Positions 1 through 49,405 of a stretch of 64,000 nucleotides of DNA are shown here, piece after piece. The DNA lies in assembly GCA_905147135.1 (NCBI GenBank), contig LR990046.1, forward strand, positions 11,252,501-11,316,500, read 5' to 3'. The notes under the pieces were generated by a model. The model saw only the letters and a list, made by a program, of their open reading frames with translations. It had not been told where the DNA came from and did no database searches. Within the stretch, counting starts at the first letter, position 1; each line of letters begins with the position of its first letter. The position numbers were made by a program, and so were the translations under genes. Source of the DNA: Blastobasis lacticolella. Its lineage: Eukaryota; Arthropoda; Insecta; Lepidoptera; Blastobasidae.

Positions 1-479
1 GTCTCGTTGCTTCTATTCGGCAAAGGACGAGATTAATTCATTTTAAAACGTATACTAATCCTGTTCAACATCCAGCACAATATAATTACACGACACACGT
101 ACACCATATTGCCAGTATGTGAACACACTGTGGTGGAAGTGGAGTGTTCTTTGTGGCATCTGACAGTTAGATCCATCACCAGATGAACCATCACAAGATG
201 TCCAGAGCAAGACTAAGCTGTTATTTCTTTTATTTAAATACTTGTAAAATAAAATAAAAACTGTTAACATACAATACTATCAGGGCTCTCCAACTTTTGA
301 GGGTAAGTCGGAGTAATCCGCCTGGATATAATATAACATCGCGTTATCTATTTCTACTACCAAGCAATAATGTTTGCGTTGTTGTGTATGGATATGGAGA
401 TTAATGCAGCCAGTACGTTATCCCATTATTTAGAGCATTATATATTGAATTGGAGAAAACTCGAATCGGGGAAAAGGTA

Positions 480-735
480 GGTAATGATCGCCTTCCGGTG
501 ATGTTTGGCAGAGTATCATATCACGTGATAGCACCAGCACCACCCCATCCAGTCACGGGTGTCGTATAATGCGAGTAATGGCTTACAGCTGGGGACCTTA
601 GACTAGACTAGAAAATGGACAGCAGTCCATTTCTGTTATAAACTTACTGCGTTGTGAAACTGCGATCTCTAACCCGCGTGCTAACCATGAAGATTGTGGC
701 AATACCCTTCACAAATGTGGAGGAGACTCGAGTTC
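480..735 (+). repeat. Degenerate copy of repeat family R2 (RTE-like tail)
   Basis: Shares blocks such as GGGTGTCGTA, GGCTGGAAAATGG-like and AACCCGC...AAG with better copies at 6048 and 20332. Edges are approximate. Confidence 0.5.
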
Positions 736-1184
736 AGCATAAGACTGTTACGAGCAGCAATTGTGAGGTAATTAATGACGGTACACACTTGTCCGAAATG
801 TATCCTGAAAAATACCTTTTAGTGGCATAAGGATTTCTAAAAAAGGGGAGTTCGACCGTCAAGCAGGTTGTCGTCTATCTATTCTATAGTAAGTAGTATC
901 CCATTCATTTCTTCCGATTGACAACACTACACAATATAAAACATTTCCACTCTCAAAAGAAAATCATTAAAGCAAAATGATTATAAATCGTAAATGGGCA
1001 CCAGCATTGTCTGTTGTGTATTTTTCCAAGAATATGATCCCAAACCTCCAGTGGGACGTTTAAGGGGGTTCGATTTCCATACTAAATTTATTTGTCCACT
1101 CTTTCATTTGTTTGAATGTTTAGTAATTGAAATATGGTTTATACTTTTAGTAAATGTATTCAAAGCTTAGTGATACAAAATAAA

Positions 1185-1740
1185 GCTGTTAAAACCACAC
1201 AATTCGTCGGTACATGGCGTTGTTTTGTGATTTTGTTAATTATCTTTTTTATTAATTTGATTTATATAAACATGTAGAAATCCATTTCACGATCATTTGG
1301 ATATGTCGCAGCCAAATGGTTAAATTAGCCAGTTAATCAAACGGCTAGCTATTTAAGCAGTTATTTAATTGAAAATTGGCCAAATTCATGAACTTTGAAA
1401 GTAAAGTCAAATGAACGATATTCCCTCGAGTTTACGGAGCTCTTCCATTCCTTGTCATAATGCTAACCTAAACTAACCGAATGGAAACCTAATGCAAACT
1501 ATTATTATACTTTGAAGTTATTGTGGGTTGGTTAGTATTGGAACAATGTGTGGAAGAGCTGCTTAAACTCGAGGCAATATCGTTCTTTCAACATCATTTT
1601 AAAATCTTATGAAACTGGCAAATTTTCAACTAAATAACTGCTCAAAAAGCTAGCCGTTTAGTTAACCGGCTAATTTAACCATCCGGCTGCGACAGATACA
1701 TTTACTAACGGTCAATTGCACAAACATACATTAAAAACGT
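1185..1740 (+). repeat. Older interspersed repeat, copy 1 (interrupted by a MITE)
   Basis: Blocks ACACAATTCGTCG, ATGGCGTTG, ACATGTAGAAAT and ACATACATTAAAA match, in order, a second copy at 14215-14515. The MITE at 1304-1694 splits this copy but not the other. Confidence 0.75.
1304..1694. mobile_element. Hairpin MITE (391 bp) with long inverted repeats and 4-bp TSD GATA
   Basis: Starts TGTCGCAGCC and ends GGCTGCGACA. The two arms pair for well over 150 bp (for example GGTTAAATTAGCC, ACGGCTAGC, GAACGATATT, CCTCGAGTTTA in both), so the element is nearly one hairpin. GATA flanks both sides (1300-1303 and 1695-1698). The uninterrupted sister repeat at 14215-14515 has a single GATA at the same point. 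Confidence 0.9.
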
Positions 1741-1749
1741 TCAAACCCT

Positions 1750-3717
1750 TGAAAGAATGAAAAAATAAGGTTACATAAAATTTATATGAAAAACGTAGTC
1801 TCGGAAAAGCTGTGTCCGTCGTCCAAACACCTTCTGTTCCACAAGACTATCGCCGTTGCGCTGCCCGCCGCTGATTATTCTAAACCAACTGCGCCCAACT
1901 GATATGACTTGCCGTATCATGCATGACCAACAATTTGATCATTCCTTTGACGCATCGGACTGACCGAAATACATCTCACGGGCATAGTGATGATTACTTT
2001 GCAGGCATAAATAAGCACAACCAGGAGTATTCACATAAAATGTATTTCTGCTGTAGGAACATTAAACAACAATTCCTTAGCGCTACTAAATTCTTTAGCA
2101 GGCACATTCGTACATTCATGATAATAATTAAATTATCTATCACACTGACAATATATCACTGATTCATAAATGGTACAATTATAAAACATTTATAAACATT
2201 AAAAATAAATATAAACATGTCACCCAGCATTTTACCTTCTTCACATTTAAAATTAAGTACATATGTGTGTATAAGTTTCAGGCCGCAATTTGATTTCAGT
2301 TAAGAAAATGTACAAAAATTCCCCAAAATATGTCAGGCCATGTGCAGTGTAGGGTTCCGTAGTATTTGCGTGTAAAGACTTTTTTTATACTATGAACCCA
2401 TTACAAAGTTATGAATACACTTAGATCCAACTTCTCCCTATACAACTTGTATAAAACTTTACTTATCCAAGTACTCGTTATAAGTTGGTTGATAGTTAAG
2501 TATCTAAAGCTGGCAGGGGAGAGACGTGATTTATACAAAAAAAAACACTTTAAAGCGAAATATTTCAAATCTCTACGGAACTCTAAACAGGCAGTATCTT
2601 CAGAACTTTAGGGAGTTCCTTTTTATATAAAAGTTAAGTACATAAAAATATTAGCACCTGAAATCTTACACTAGGGTCGAAAATATTGGACGATAATTTT
2701 TTTTACATAAGTACCAAATTATACACAATTTCCCTATTACATTAAAAATTACTATTCGAGAACAAGCATTCAGAAACATAATATTCGATTTCATTTATTT
2801 GGTTGCACACTAATTGAATTTATTATTTCCAACTACTCGTGTTTAAAGTTAAACATAATTAAAAATCTCACTAGTCTTTGTAAATTTCCTTTCTACAAAT
2901 ACAGTTAACAATTAAAATGTATATTCTTAAAAATAAATTCGCTTCATAAATATTAGGCATCTTTTTTCTAGCACACACGTTTGTTTCACTTAAACTTGAC
3001 CGGCATGCCGCCTTCCACACGCAATCATGGATAGTTTTCTCATCTATTTTAACTATAACCTATGAACTACTGTTTTGTCATCTCACTGAGCAGCTGTGTT
3101 TTGCTTCTTCTCGTACGACTGAAACAAATAGTGAATTGCATTACGGGCAGGTCGATTACAGCACGTACTACCCTATGCAAAGTTAATATATTGATGGCAT
3201 CAGGCGTTAATTTGGGATTCCTAATTAATGGGATTTCAAATACCTAATGAATATTTAGCTTCCACGTGTCAAAGATTTAACACACACATTTTTCAATTCT
3301 ATCATGCGCTATCGTATAGCCGCGTGGCCGACAGATTTTCGACATATCACGTTACGGCCCTACAGCGGGTTACGATCGTTAAGAGTCCGGCTATAGCATG
3401 TAAAATGAGGAGAACTTTTAGAATATCACAATGCCTAATGGTAACCTTTTTAGTCATTTAAATGTCTACGGGCGACTGTATAAGATTAGAAACTGTAATT
3501 TTCAAACAAGCAAATTTTTCAATTTCTAGGAAATGGCAAGTCCGATTACAATGAAACTTTGTAGGTATAATAATCTTACAACATTAAGCTAATTGGTGCA
3601 AACCAGTTTATTGTGATAACTACCCACTTCATAAAATTACACCTAGTCGAAGAGGCAAAACTGACAATAACTGAAAAGGGGTAATTTCAAACCCTTATAA
3701 CAGCTTAAGAAAATATT
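1750..3717. other. AT-rich non-coding DNA, no feature seen
   Basis: Short open frames only, none with recognisable protein features; no repeat recurring elsewhere in the window was noticed. Confidence 0.5.
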
Positions 3718-3723
3718 TTTATT
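3718..3723 (-). promoter_or_regulatory. Candidate poly(A) signal of the ABCC4-like gene
   Basis: AATAAA on the minus strand, about 70 nt past the stop codon. It is a plausible but unconfirmed 3' end. Confidence 0.45.
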
Positions 3724-3791
3724 TCATTTTAGGAAATTATCTGCATCCAAACATACTCTATTTTCTAAATCAAGCATTATTGTTGATATGT

Positions 3792-40930
<37,139 letters not shown>

Positions 40931-41154
40931 TCTAATAAGCAAAAGTTATATTATCAACACGTCAAATGCTTAGTAAATATAATAAATATTCTATTAACAT
41001 TTAAATAAGAAAAATTAGGTAAGTAGGTACTGAAATTGCAGGTAGAATACACAGAACTTACTTTTGACTTTTCTAGATTTATTGAAACACCGTGCTTCTC
41101 TGTAAAAGCTATAAACCACTCATATGTTGGTACATTTAGCTTTTTCCACTTCAC
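40931..41154 (-). other. Probable 5' UTR exon and intron of ABCC4-like gene, with overlapping uORF
   Basis: On the minus strand a consensus donor AAA/GTAAGT ends a candidate untranslated exon at 41062. A TTATTAG acceptor sits at 40932-40933, one base before the main ATG, so a 130-nt 5' UTR intron (40932-41061) is likely. An upstream ATG at 41152-41154 opens a 31-codon frame. If this intron is removed, that frame runs into the main exon and stops at 40917-40919, overlapping the main start codon out of frame. The transcript start is not visible, so it is unknown whether this ATG is transcribed. Confidence 0.5.
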
Positions 41155-42187
41155 TCAGGTCAGAATTAAAGCGAATACCGCAATACAATCACAAGCAAAA
41201 CACTTCCTACCTAACCAGTGCAGAATAGTTTATATGTATTCAAGTGTTCGTTTAAAACATTTAAATTAAAAAAAAATACTATTCACATTACTGATAATAG
41301 TGTTTTTATTTTATAGAGTTCTCCTGAGTAAATTAACGTGCGCATAACCGAAGTTGAAATAGAAAACTGAGGCAGTCGGCACCAAAAGCCAAGCCACAGA
41401 CGCACGGACGGAAAAAAGGCAGCTGAAGAAAGCAAAGCAAACACAGCTGACATTGACAGCAGATAAGTGACAGACAGCGAAAGCAAGGGTTGCCGCCAAA
41501 GAAGATAAAAACATGGTTGCTTCTTAATTTTTCTAATGCCACATTTACATACCCTACTGTAGGCTTTGCAGCGTGTAAGCGACGTCGCGCGCGACTTGTT
41601 GCAAAGTGATGTGTGGTTAACCGCCCAGAAAAATAAAATCGCTTTTTATTTACCCGCGCCGCGACTTGAAGTGTTTGATATACCACGCTCTCGGATAAAA
41701 CTCCTTTGAATGCTACCGCTAATGCTATGACATGAAGATTCGCGATATAACTTCATATTCGATCTACGAATAGAATTAGAACTATTATTTCTATGTGCCA
41801 CACTGAAAAAGAACTGCGGAACGTGGGCGCTCGCGATTACCCATAGAAAAAACTACCCTACCTACCAGGGCAGCCCGACCACGTCCTTGAATTGAACGTC
41901 GCTATCTAATAGGACTGCAAAGCAATATCTATAAAACGCATTGATAAATTGCTTTGCGATCCTATTGCTTAATGTGGTACGTTTTTCATACAAAAGTACC
42001 TACCTTTCAAGGGTTTGACGTTTTTAATGTAGGTATTATAAAAGAAAACAATGAAAAAGTAAAATAACAAAATCTCAAAATAACGCCATGTAGCGGCGAA
42101 TTGTAATTTTTAATCGTTTAATTAAGCATACTTTGATACATTTACACTCTTATTATAAATAAACACTAAATACTTCTTCTTCTGTGC

Positions 42188-42600
42188 GTGTATATTAACC
42201 AGTGGCGGGTCAAATTTGCCAGAACCAAATCAACAAGTATGCCATTGTCTGGGAGGAGACACCACACAGGCAAACCATATCCGAGCCATAGCTCCACCGA
42301 CACATATTTTCCATGCTTCGGCCGACATGGATCCGGAGTCTGTTCAGAAACTTCCATGTCAGCCAAGGCAGGTCAAGTCCAGCCGGTAGGGACTCAGACA
42401 ACGAGATAGGTGACGCCGTGGGGTACACAGAGCCTTGCTGTGGTTGGCACCCCATTCAGGGGGGACACCTCTTTAATAAAGCTGTGCCGGCTCTTCAAAC
42501 GTTAAGGAACAGGCACGTGGTGATGTAGGGGGTGTCTCCTATCGGTCTCTTGTTTAGCCCGCTCCAGAGATCCGGCAACGTCTCTGCGAACGTCTGGCGG
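42188..42600 (-). mobile_element. Non-LTR retrotransposon C-terminal fragment
   Basis: Minus-strand translation gives TWKFLNRLRIHVGRS, then CLCGVSSQTMAYLLI. This matches the conserved WKxLNRLRxGxGR...CxCGxxxQTMxHLL end of many LINE ORFs. The Cys-rich motif is partly lost. Confidence 0.6.
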
Positions 42601-42744
42601 AGCAACATCAGCCACGCGTGTGGTAAGCGGCTCAGAACTGGGCATATTCGCCCTTGACTTGTGGTGAGGCTCCCCGTTTGGTGGATGTAAGTCGTTAAAG
42701 TGCTTCCAAAATTTGAAAAATTTGTGCTGGCGGATTATTGTGAG

Positions 42745-43099
42745 CAGCGTTGCCAGATCGTACCTTTTGGTACGATTTACGTACTATTTGGCCAACTGTA
42801 GTACCTTTGGCATACTTTGCTCCACATCATACTATTTAGTACGTTTTTACAAAATGCAAAATTTAACTGAGGGGGGTGGTCACTTCGCCTTTCCTGTCCT
42901 CAAAATACCGTACAATAATGGAAGGAAGAGTTGATATTGGCCACCGGCACCAAAATAACGCCATATTATTGACTAAAAGTCATCCCCCCCCAAGGCTGGT
43001 AAAATATAGAAGATTAGGTAAATCGTAACTTTTTAGTCATTTTCGTACTATTTTAAGAGCCCGGACGTATTTTTTTGGAAACTACTGCTGGTAACACTG
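42745..43099. mobile_element. hAT-type MITE (355 bp) with perfect 8-bp TSD
   Basis: Ends CAGCGTTGCCAG and CTGGTAACACTG (inverted, one or two mismatches). ATTGTGAG flanks exactly on both sides (42737-42744 and 43100-43107), the TSD length of hAT elements. No transposase inside. Confidence 0.92.
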
Positions 43100-43175
43100 A
43101 TTGTGAGGGTAATAGACGAATCATCGTATTTTGTTCCGAAGAAGCAAAAAAGAAAATGATTGTTCTTAAAGATTT

Positions 43176-43250
43176 GACGGCGCATCGAGTTATTGGTCGT
43201 GATAAGATGTTTATCGGTTAGATACTCTTTAGCTGGTCCTTGTTTGTTTG
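43176..43250 (-). repeat. Inverted-repeat arm 1 (75 bp)
   Basis: Reverse complement matches 44525-44599 with about two mismatches. Encodes, on the minus strand, AKEYLTDKHLITTNNSMRR. It lies beside the hAT MITE. Confidence 0.8.
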
Positions 43251-44524
43251 TTTGTCGGTGGTTAGTTAACAATGGCAGCGCGCGCACGCATTATTGTGCG
43301 CTGTGATGTTCTTGTTTTGATTAACACCAGAAATCAAGCACCCACGAGGAATTGCTATATAAGTCACGAATACCAATACCATAGCCTTTAAACTAACGTC
43401 GTTGTAAGTTTGTGTCGTGGTGGACCGCGGGCCCTCATGCGCCGCGCTGGAAAAGTCGGCCCTGATGTTAAAATGGTGATGATAGATCCAATTATAATGA
43501 TGTCGGCTATCTAGACTCTAGGGCGCCGATATCAGAAGTGGGATCCAACACGATGCCCACTTTAGGAGATGAAATCCGAATATGATAATCACACCAAGGT
43601 GAGGTCGTTCCTATGGAAGGTGAGTCTTACCAACAGACAACTGGTTACCACTGGACGTCTGATTTCTCTCTTATTTGATGTATACGAGTCAAGCTACAAT
43701 AAAACAGAGAGCAAATCATGTTGTTGTCAAATGGCTCATGCCTACAAGGAAGAGAAAGGAATGTGAGGTTCCCCTCATTGTGATCACATCGTGTAAGAGA
43801 TCAACAAAACAAAGTATAAGGTTTGTAATTGTGGTAACTATGGTATTCAGGTCCGGTGTCAAATGCTATTTTATTATATTGTCCCGTATCAACAGTTTAA
43901 TTGGTCCCATTTTTATAAATCCTGCCGTATAGGTATAGAGCCTACCATCATAAATTGTGCTCCTTTGAATGTGCTCCCAAACCATTCAATTCATGTCATG
44001 GTACCTACATTGATTTGATTATTTCAGTAAATATCCAAGAGAATTTTATACATTGAATTTAATTTCATAATAGCAGAATGATGTAATAAGTTGAAGATTA
44101 AGATGTAATAATGTACCTATTGATTGTTGGGATAGGCCCTGTCAGAGCCGAATAGTATAATTATGTTTCTTAGAGGCTATGTCAATGGATTTGGGTTGGA
44201 TTCCCATCGTTCCCATGTTGGAACGGTTTGAGGAGACTGATTTGAAATTTTATTGTACGGGTTGTTATTTGTGTTTTTATTCAATTCTTTATTTGGAATA
44301 TGTGTGGTGTATGTATGCAGATACTATAATGTTATACTGATTTACATAGTTAGTCATGATTACATTTAACTTCATGTTTCAAGTTTTCTTGTCATTAAGT
44401 AACCTATAGAATAAATAAGCAATTCTAATTCTTAGATTGCCATGGAGCTTATTTCTATTTCAAACGAAACTCTCTGGGAGTGTCAATACCATGGCACCCG
44501 TAGCTATTTGTGCAGAGCTTAAAA

Positions 44525-44599
44525 CAAACAAACAACGACCAGCTAAAGAGTATCTAACCGATAGACATCTTATCACGACCAATAACTCGATGCGCCGTC
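44525..44599 (+). repeat. Inverted-repeat arm 2 (75 bp)
   Basis: Plus-strand partner of 43176-43250, reading AKEYLTDRHLITTNNSMRR in an open frame from 44437 to 44700. About 220 bp upstream of the MULE remnant and perhaps part of the same element. Confidence 0.7.
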
Positions 44600-44829
44600 A
44601 GATTATTTTGGTGATGGAACTTTCAAAAGTTGTCCAAATCTATTTAACCAGCTTTTTACAATCCATGGTAATTGAGGAAGCAATAATGACACTGCACTAA
44701 CTCCCTTAGTGTATGCTTTAGAAATAGAAATAGAAATATTTAATTGTATGACACTGACAATAATTTCTTATTAAGTGGTGCCCATTTCGGACGTACAATA
44801 TTCTTTAATGACCGGCAGAAATAAGAGAC

Positions 44830-45163
44830 ATATGAAATTCTTTCCAGTTTAATTAAGTCTCAAATTCCCGATTGGAATCCATCGTCTTTCATTTGCGATT
44901 TTGAAGAAGCCACTATTTCTGCAATTATGGAAGTTTTCCCAGATGTACATATCCATGGTTGTTATTACCATTTTAATAAAGCTGTATGGAGGAAAGGACG
45001 TGATCTAGGCCTTACAAAATTTAAGATCTTGCGCTATCAAGTCGCATTTAGTGCAGTTCTTCCATTACTGCCCGAGAACAAAATAATTGAAGGGTGGTTA
45101 TATATTGCCGATCAAAGTCCTGATGACAGTAAAAGTGCTCAATTTAGGAAGTACATGCTGTAA
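44830..45163 (+). pseudogene. MULE (Mutator-like) transposase remnant
   Basis: Reading frame gives IPDWNPSSFICDFEEA, then FPDVHIHGCYYHFNKAVWRK and AFSAVLPLLPENKIIEGW. This is the hallmark DFE...GCYFH core of MULE transposases, with the catalytic Asp/Glu region and the CxxH-like Cys/His. Upstream and downstream domains are missing or broken, so it is inactive. Confidence 0.82.
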
Positions 45164-45838
45164 CAATGGCTTCGGCCGAACTTTATTAAAGTAAGGTGCA
45201 GTTTTGGCAGACGGCACCGAACAAACAACTTTGCAGAAGGTTGGCACTCTAAATTAAATAGCGCAGTAGGCAGAAAAAATCCCACCATATTGAAACTCCT
45301 TACAGTTTTACATCGAGATGAATTCAGTATTAAAGCTGACCAAGCACCAAAACACCGTACCCAAACATCGATTGAGACAACTTCATTATGGAGTGGCAAA
45401 TGAAACTTATTAACGGTTGGACATTTTCTTGAAAAAATGCGCTAATAATTTTCTATCTTTAAAAGATTTCGTAGTTGCTATTTACCGCGTTGTTGATTAT
45501 TTATATTAATACCTAGTTGATTTTTTTAGGCTAATGATTGTGATATTTTTTGTAGTGGGTTTGTAGCTATTTACCGTGTTGATTTATGAAGCCAATGATT
45601 GTGATATTTTTTATACGTAATTATTGTAATATTTTTGTTGATTTATACTATCAATTATGTTTAAATCGTTATTTGTGTATAATTATTTGGCTTCTTTACC
45701 TTTAATAAGAATTCACATACAAAAAAAATACATTTGTTTCATTTTACTTTTCTTTATTCCCCACTCTTAAACTAAATAAACGCTAAAAAGTAATAGGACC
45801 GCAGATTTAAGGGGACAACGACTCGCCACCGCGTTCAC

Positions 45839-45950
45839 TTCCCGTTGTCCCCGTTAGCCGAATCTAAGTTACGGGGACAACGGGAAAGAAATTTAATCCC
45901 GTCCCACTATCCCCGTGCGGGGATACGGCATACGGGGACAACGGGAACAA
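45839..45950. repeat. GC-rich ACGGGGACAACGGGAA motif cluster with a 16-bp perfect hairpin
   Basis: TTCCCGTTGTCCCCGT at 45839-45854 pairs exactly with ACGGGGACAACGGGAA at 45871-45886. A third copy of the motif begins near 45932, and GGGGACAACG also occurs at 45811. Confidence 0.8.
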
Positions 45951-45961
45951 ACGGGCGCAAG

Positions 45962-46405
45962 AGGTTATTGCGAGTGCCTACTTTCTGCTTGGTGTTCAGA
46001 CAGTGCTGTTTATACGACAATGTTCTGTCTAAGGTAACACAAAGGTACCTTGGAGTGGAGCAGTGAGCAATGGACTCGCCTCGTCATTCGATGTTTAACG
46101 TACGTAGGGCTTCTCGATTACGTAGGTGGAGAGCGCAAGATTGGGTCTTCGAAGGGTTCGGCCTTAAGGAATATTGCTCATAATAGTAACTAAAAGTTTT
46201 TAGTGCGCAGCTCAAATTCTTCTCGACCTCTTCAAAGGACTGCGCCTGGGAAACCAATGCCAGATCATCGGCGTATATAAATCGGTTCGTGTTCAGTGGT
46301 GAAGGCTGGTCGTTAGTATAAATATTGAATAGCGTCGGAGCCTGCACACTACCTTGGGGAAGGACATTTTCGACTAATCTCCAGCGACTCTTTTTTGATG
46401 AGGTG
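45962..46405 (-). mobile_element. Non-LTR retrotransposon reverse-transcriptase palm fragment
   Basis: Minus strand reads VENVLPQGSVQAPTLFNIYT, then FIYADDLALVSQ and LRPNPSKTQSCALHLRNREA. After frameshifts it gives RYL, LDRTLSYKQHC-like and KVGTRNNLL. The catalytic YADD box is intact but the ORF is broken. Confidence 0.85.
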
Positions 46406-46458
46406 AACCTGAAAGCGGCGGAAACTAAACACTATGCTTTGTCTAAAATAGGATGATA

Positions 46459-46874
46459 ATGAGGAGTTTTCCAATAGGTATTTAAGGCATTCCTAACCAC
46501 TCACTAGATGGCGCCCCGACAATTTTGGTAATTGATAATCGCTTGAAATAGGTTCTTAGTAAACAGGATATAAACACTGGGTATGTTGTATTAGATAATA
46601 TTATACTTGTCAATAGTTTTCAACCATTTTAGAGGTTGTAATAATAATGAAACATAGTGCCGACTTCTATAAATATTTCTTTTTACACTTCGTTCAACCT
46701 TTAACAGTTATGTTTATATTAATAAACACTTTATTTTCAAGTTTAGTATTACATGGCTGCATGAAATCACTGCCACCATCATACAGATTTAAAGAAGATT
46801 ACCAAAATTGTAGGAGCGCCATCTATTGATGCTTTTTGAAACAAACTATCAATACCTACTGGAAAACTCCTCAT
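46459..46874 (-). mobile_element. 416-bp MITE (ATGAGGAGTTTTCC termini), copy 2
   Basis: Inverted copy of 30777-31185, with the same termini and interior blocks (AAAAAGCATCAATAGATGGC on the minus strand). No clear TSD at this copy. Confidence 0.85.
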
Positions 46875-46879
46875 TTTGA

Positions 46880-47915
46880 CAGCTCACTAATTGTTGGTCT
46901 TTGGCGCACGCCTATGAAGGTTTGTGTTTTATTTCGGTAAAATGTACTACGCAAAATGTCGTACTTCATAGACAGGCCCCGCCCCTTTAGTGAAGTGCCA
47001 CGAATAACGAATAACAACAGACAATCGAAAATCGATATTGATATAATATAATCGAATATTTAAAATTAACATTTAGGTAACCTTATTATTTTTTGTAACT
47101 TAACTCTTATTCTTTGTTTGGATTTCACCTTAAGAGACATTTCATTACAACAATTTCGAGTCCCGCGTATTCTACGTAATAGGATGACTGACCATATAGA
47201 AATACGCACGTGTCATAATCGTCGTTGTAGAAAGGTTTTTAATGTCGTATTAATGAATTATTAATTCAGAAGAAAATAAGTAGTTTATTTTGTATAATAC
47301 GTATAGCATAACCATGCAACTATCGATTCCAAGTTCTGAGAATGATAATCGATAATCGAATAGATTAATAAACGATTTTACACAACCACATCCTTACTGT
47401 GATCTATCAAAATTATCATCCTATTTTAGACAAGGTATAAAACGAATGAAAGCATTGTAAGAGAAATTTAGTATGGGTGACGAACCAGCTTGAGCGCTCG
47501 CCACTCGCCATTCGATTGTCAAAAAAGCGAGCGGGTGACGAGGCGTGGCGAGCGCATGCAAGTCGAGCGGGGTCTTCCGTTGAGCACGACCAAATCCGTT
47601 TGCGTTCGGTGCGCGCCGTTGTGGAACTGTAGTTTATGGTCCGAGTTTTTGACAGCAAACAGCTTGGTTTGTAACATTGTTGTTGTTTTTCAAGCCGTGG
47701 TTATGGTTATCAATAGTGGTATTGTTGTTGTAAATAGTGAAATTAGAAATATGAATAATAAATAATGTGAAATGTTTAAGGAAGAAAGAAAGAAAAAGTG
47801 TATTACCAAATGTGTTACATTATATCTATTTTACCGTCAGTCTAACCTTGACCTCAACTGAACAACTATTTTTAACAAGTCCCTAGTCATAAATATAGCT
47901 AATACACATTATAAA
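46880..47915. other. B3GALT6 upstream region, no firm element
   Basis: AT-rich apart from a GC-rich stretch at about 47480-47640 (GCGAGCGGGTGACGAGGCGT). That stretch could be promoter or MITE-derived. No TATA or initiator was assigned with confidence. Confidence 0.35.
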
Positions 47916-49320
47916 ATGATTAGAAGCTATCTAAAGAAATATATAAAAATGGTATTAATAAGTATTTTCTTTTTTTATATGGGCTGTGGAATAACAGTTA
48001 GTTTATTAAAAATTGACTGCACAGATGTATCTATTTCTACAGAAAAATCAGAAGCTTTTGAACCATTGCACAATATAGAATATGCAGTTCTTATTTTAAG
48101 CAGTCCAGATAATGTGATGAAGAGAGATGCTATTCGAACAACTTGGGGCACATTTATTAACAACATTGTTACAGAAAATGGTGTTCGTTTATATAAATGG
48201 AATCATACTCGGTCTAGTCCTTTGGTTTTGCCAAATTTCCTCAAAATATATTTTGTTATAGGAACTGAACATTTAGACTCTTTAAAATTAAATAGATTAC
48301 AAGCTGAAAATGATAGAAGTCATGATTTGTTATTATTAGATAATTTTGAGGACAGTTATAAAAATTTGGCTAGTAAGATGTTACATGCTCTAAAATGGTT
48401 CAGTAACAATTTGAAAAGACTGAAATATCTTATTAAGTGTGATGATGACTCATTTGTTAGGATTGATTTAATTATAAGAGATTTAGAAGCATTTGCCCCT
48501 GAAATGGATGCTCCTGAGCTAAATGAATATATTACATACAAGGTAATGTATGATAGTTATAATTATTTACATAATGCAAGTTATCAAACCTTCACAATTT
48601 AGAACATTACATTTTCAGAAAAAATCAATACCACAAAAAGGACTTTACTGGGGCTACTTTGATGGTAGAGCTCATGTATATTTGAATGGTAAATGGCAAG
48701 AACAAGATTGGTTTCTATGTGATAACTACTTACCTTATGCATTGGGTGGTGGCTATGTCATATCAAGCAGCATTGCCAATTATATTAGTAACAATGCAGA
48801 TTATTTAAGGTAAATTAATTTTTATTTTGTTAGCCAATTGACACTTCTTGATGATATATTATTATTAAAAATTATTTTACAATCACAATGACATTGTGGG
48901 ATAAGCCCGCCTTAGCAATGTATTTTATATCACTTTTGTTATATAGTTCTAAGCAATTAATGCAATAAAGAGTTTCCATACATACATACATACAATGAGT
49001 CTGGAGGGTAGCCATGTTAGTAGTGATAACTATTATACCTTTTCAGTGATTATAACTCTGAGGATGTTTCTATGGGAGTTTGGACTGCAGCACTTGATGG
49101 TATTCATAGGGTTCATGACATTAGATTTGACACCCAATGGAAGTCTCGCGGATGCTCAGCAGATATGCTGGTGAGGCACAAACAAGCACCAAGTGATATG
49201 TTCCAGATGTACAGGGACCTGGTGTCCTCACAGGGTAACAAACTATGTAAAACAGAAACAACAGACAGAAAGTCATACTTCTATAACTGGAATGTCTTGC
49301 CAAGTGCATGTTGCAAGTAA
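47916..49320 (+). CDS. B3GALT6: Beta-1,3-galactosyltransferase 6 (galactosyltransferase II), 3 exons, 363 aa
   Basis: Golgi type II enzyme of glycosyltransferase family 31. The family member transfers galactose from UDP-Gal to Gal-Xyl-Ser as the third sugar of the glycosaminoglycan linker. Exons are 47916-48542, 48619-48809 and 49047-49320, phases 0 and 2, all GT-AG. Seen: short basic N-terminus then one membrane anchor (about residues 12-31), RDAIRTTWG (71-78), the metal-binding DDD (176-178), LPYALGGGYV (247-256) and EDVSMG (278-283). The C-terminal region has RFDTQWKSRGCS and ends in a Cys-Cys-Lys tail as in B3GALT6 relatives. One possible N-glycosylation site is NHT (96-98). The human gene is single-exon; this one has two short introns. 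The first in-frame ATG was used. It converges on UXS1. Confidence 0.93.
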
Positions 49321-49370
49321 TCAGGTAGCAAATTTCTAGTATTATATCCATAGTCCATCAAAAATGTATA

Positions 49371-49376
49371 AATAAA
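49371..49376 (+). promoter_or_regulatory. Candidate poly(A) signal of B3GALT6
   Basis: AATAAA 50 nt after the stop codon, on the coding strand. Confidence 0.6.
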
Positions 49377-49405
49377 ACTATATAACTTGTAAAACCGAGG
49401 AAATA

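Noticed and set aside
55..270. Minus-strand frame of 71 codons at the left edge
   Set aside because: No recognisable motif and low-complexity AT-rich start; not supportable as a gene.
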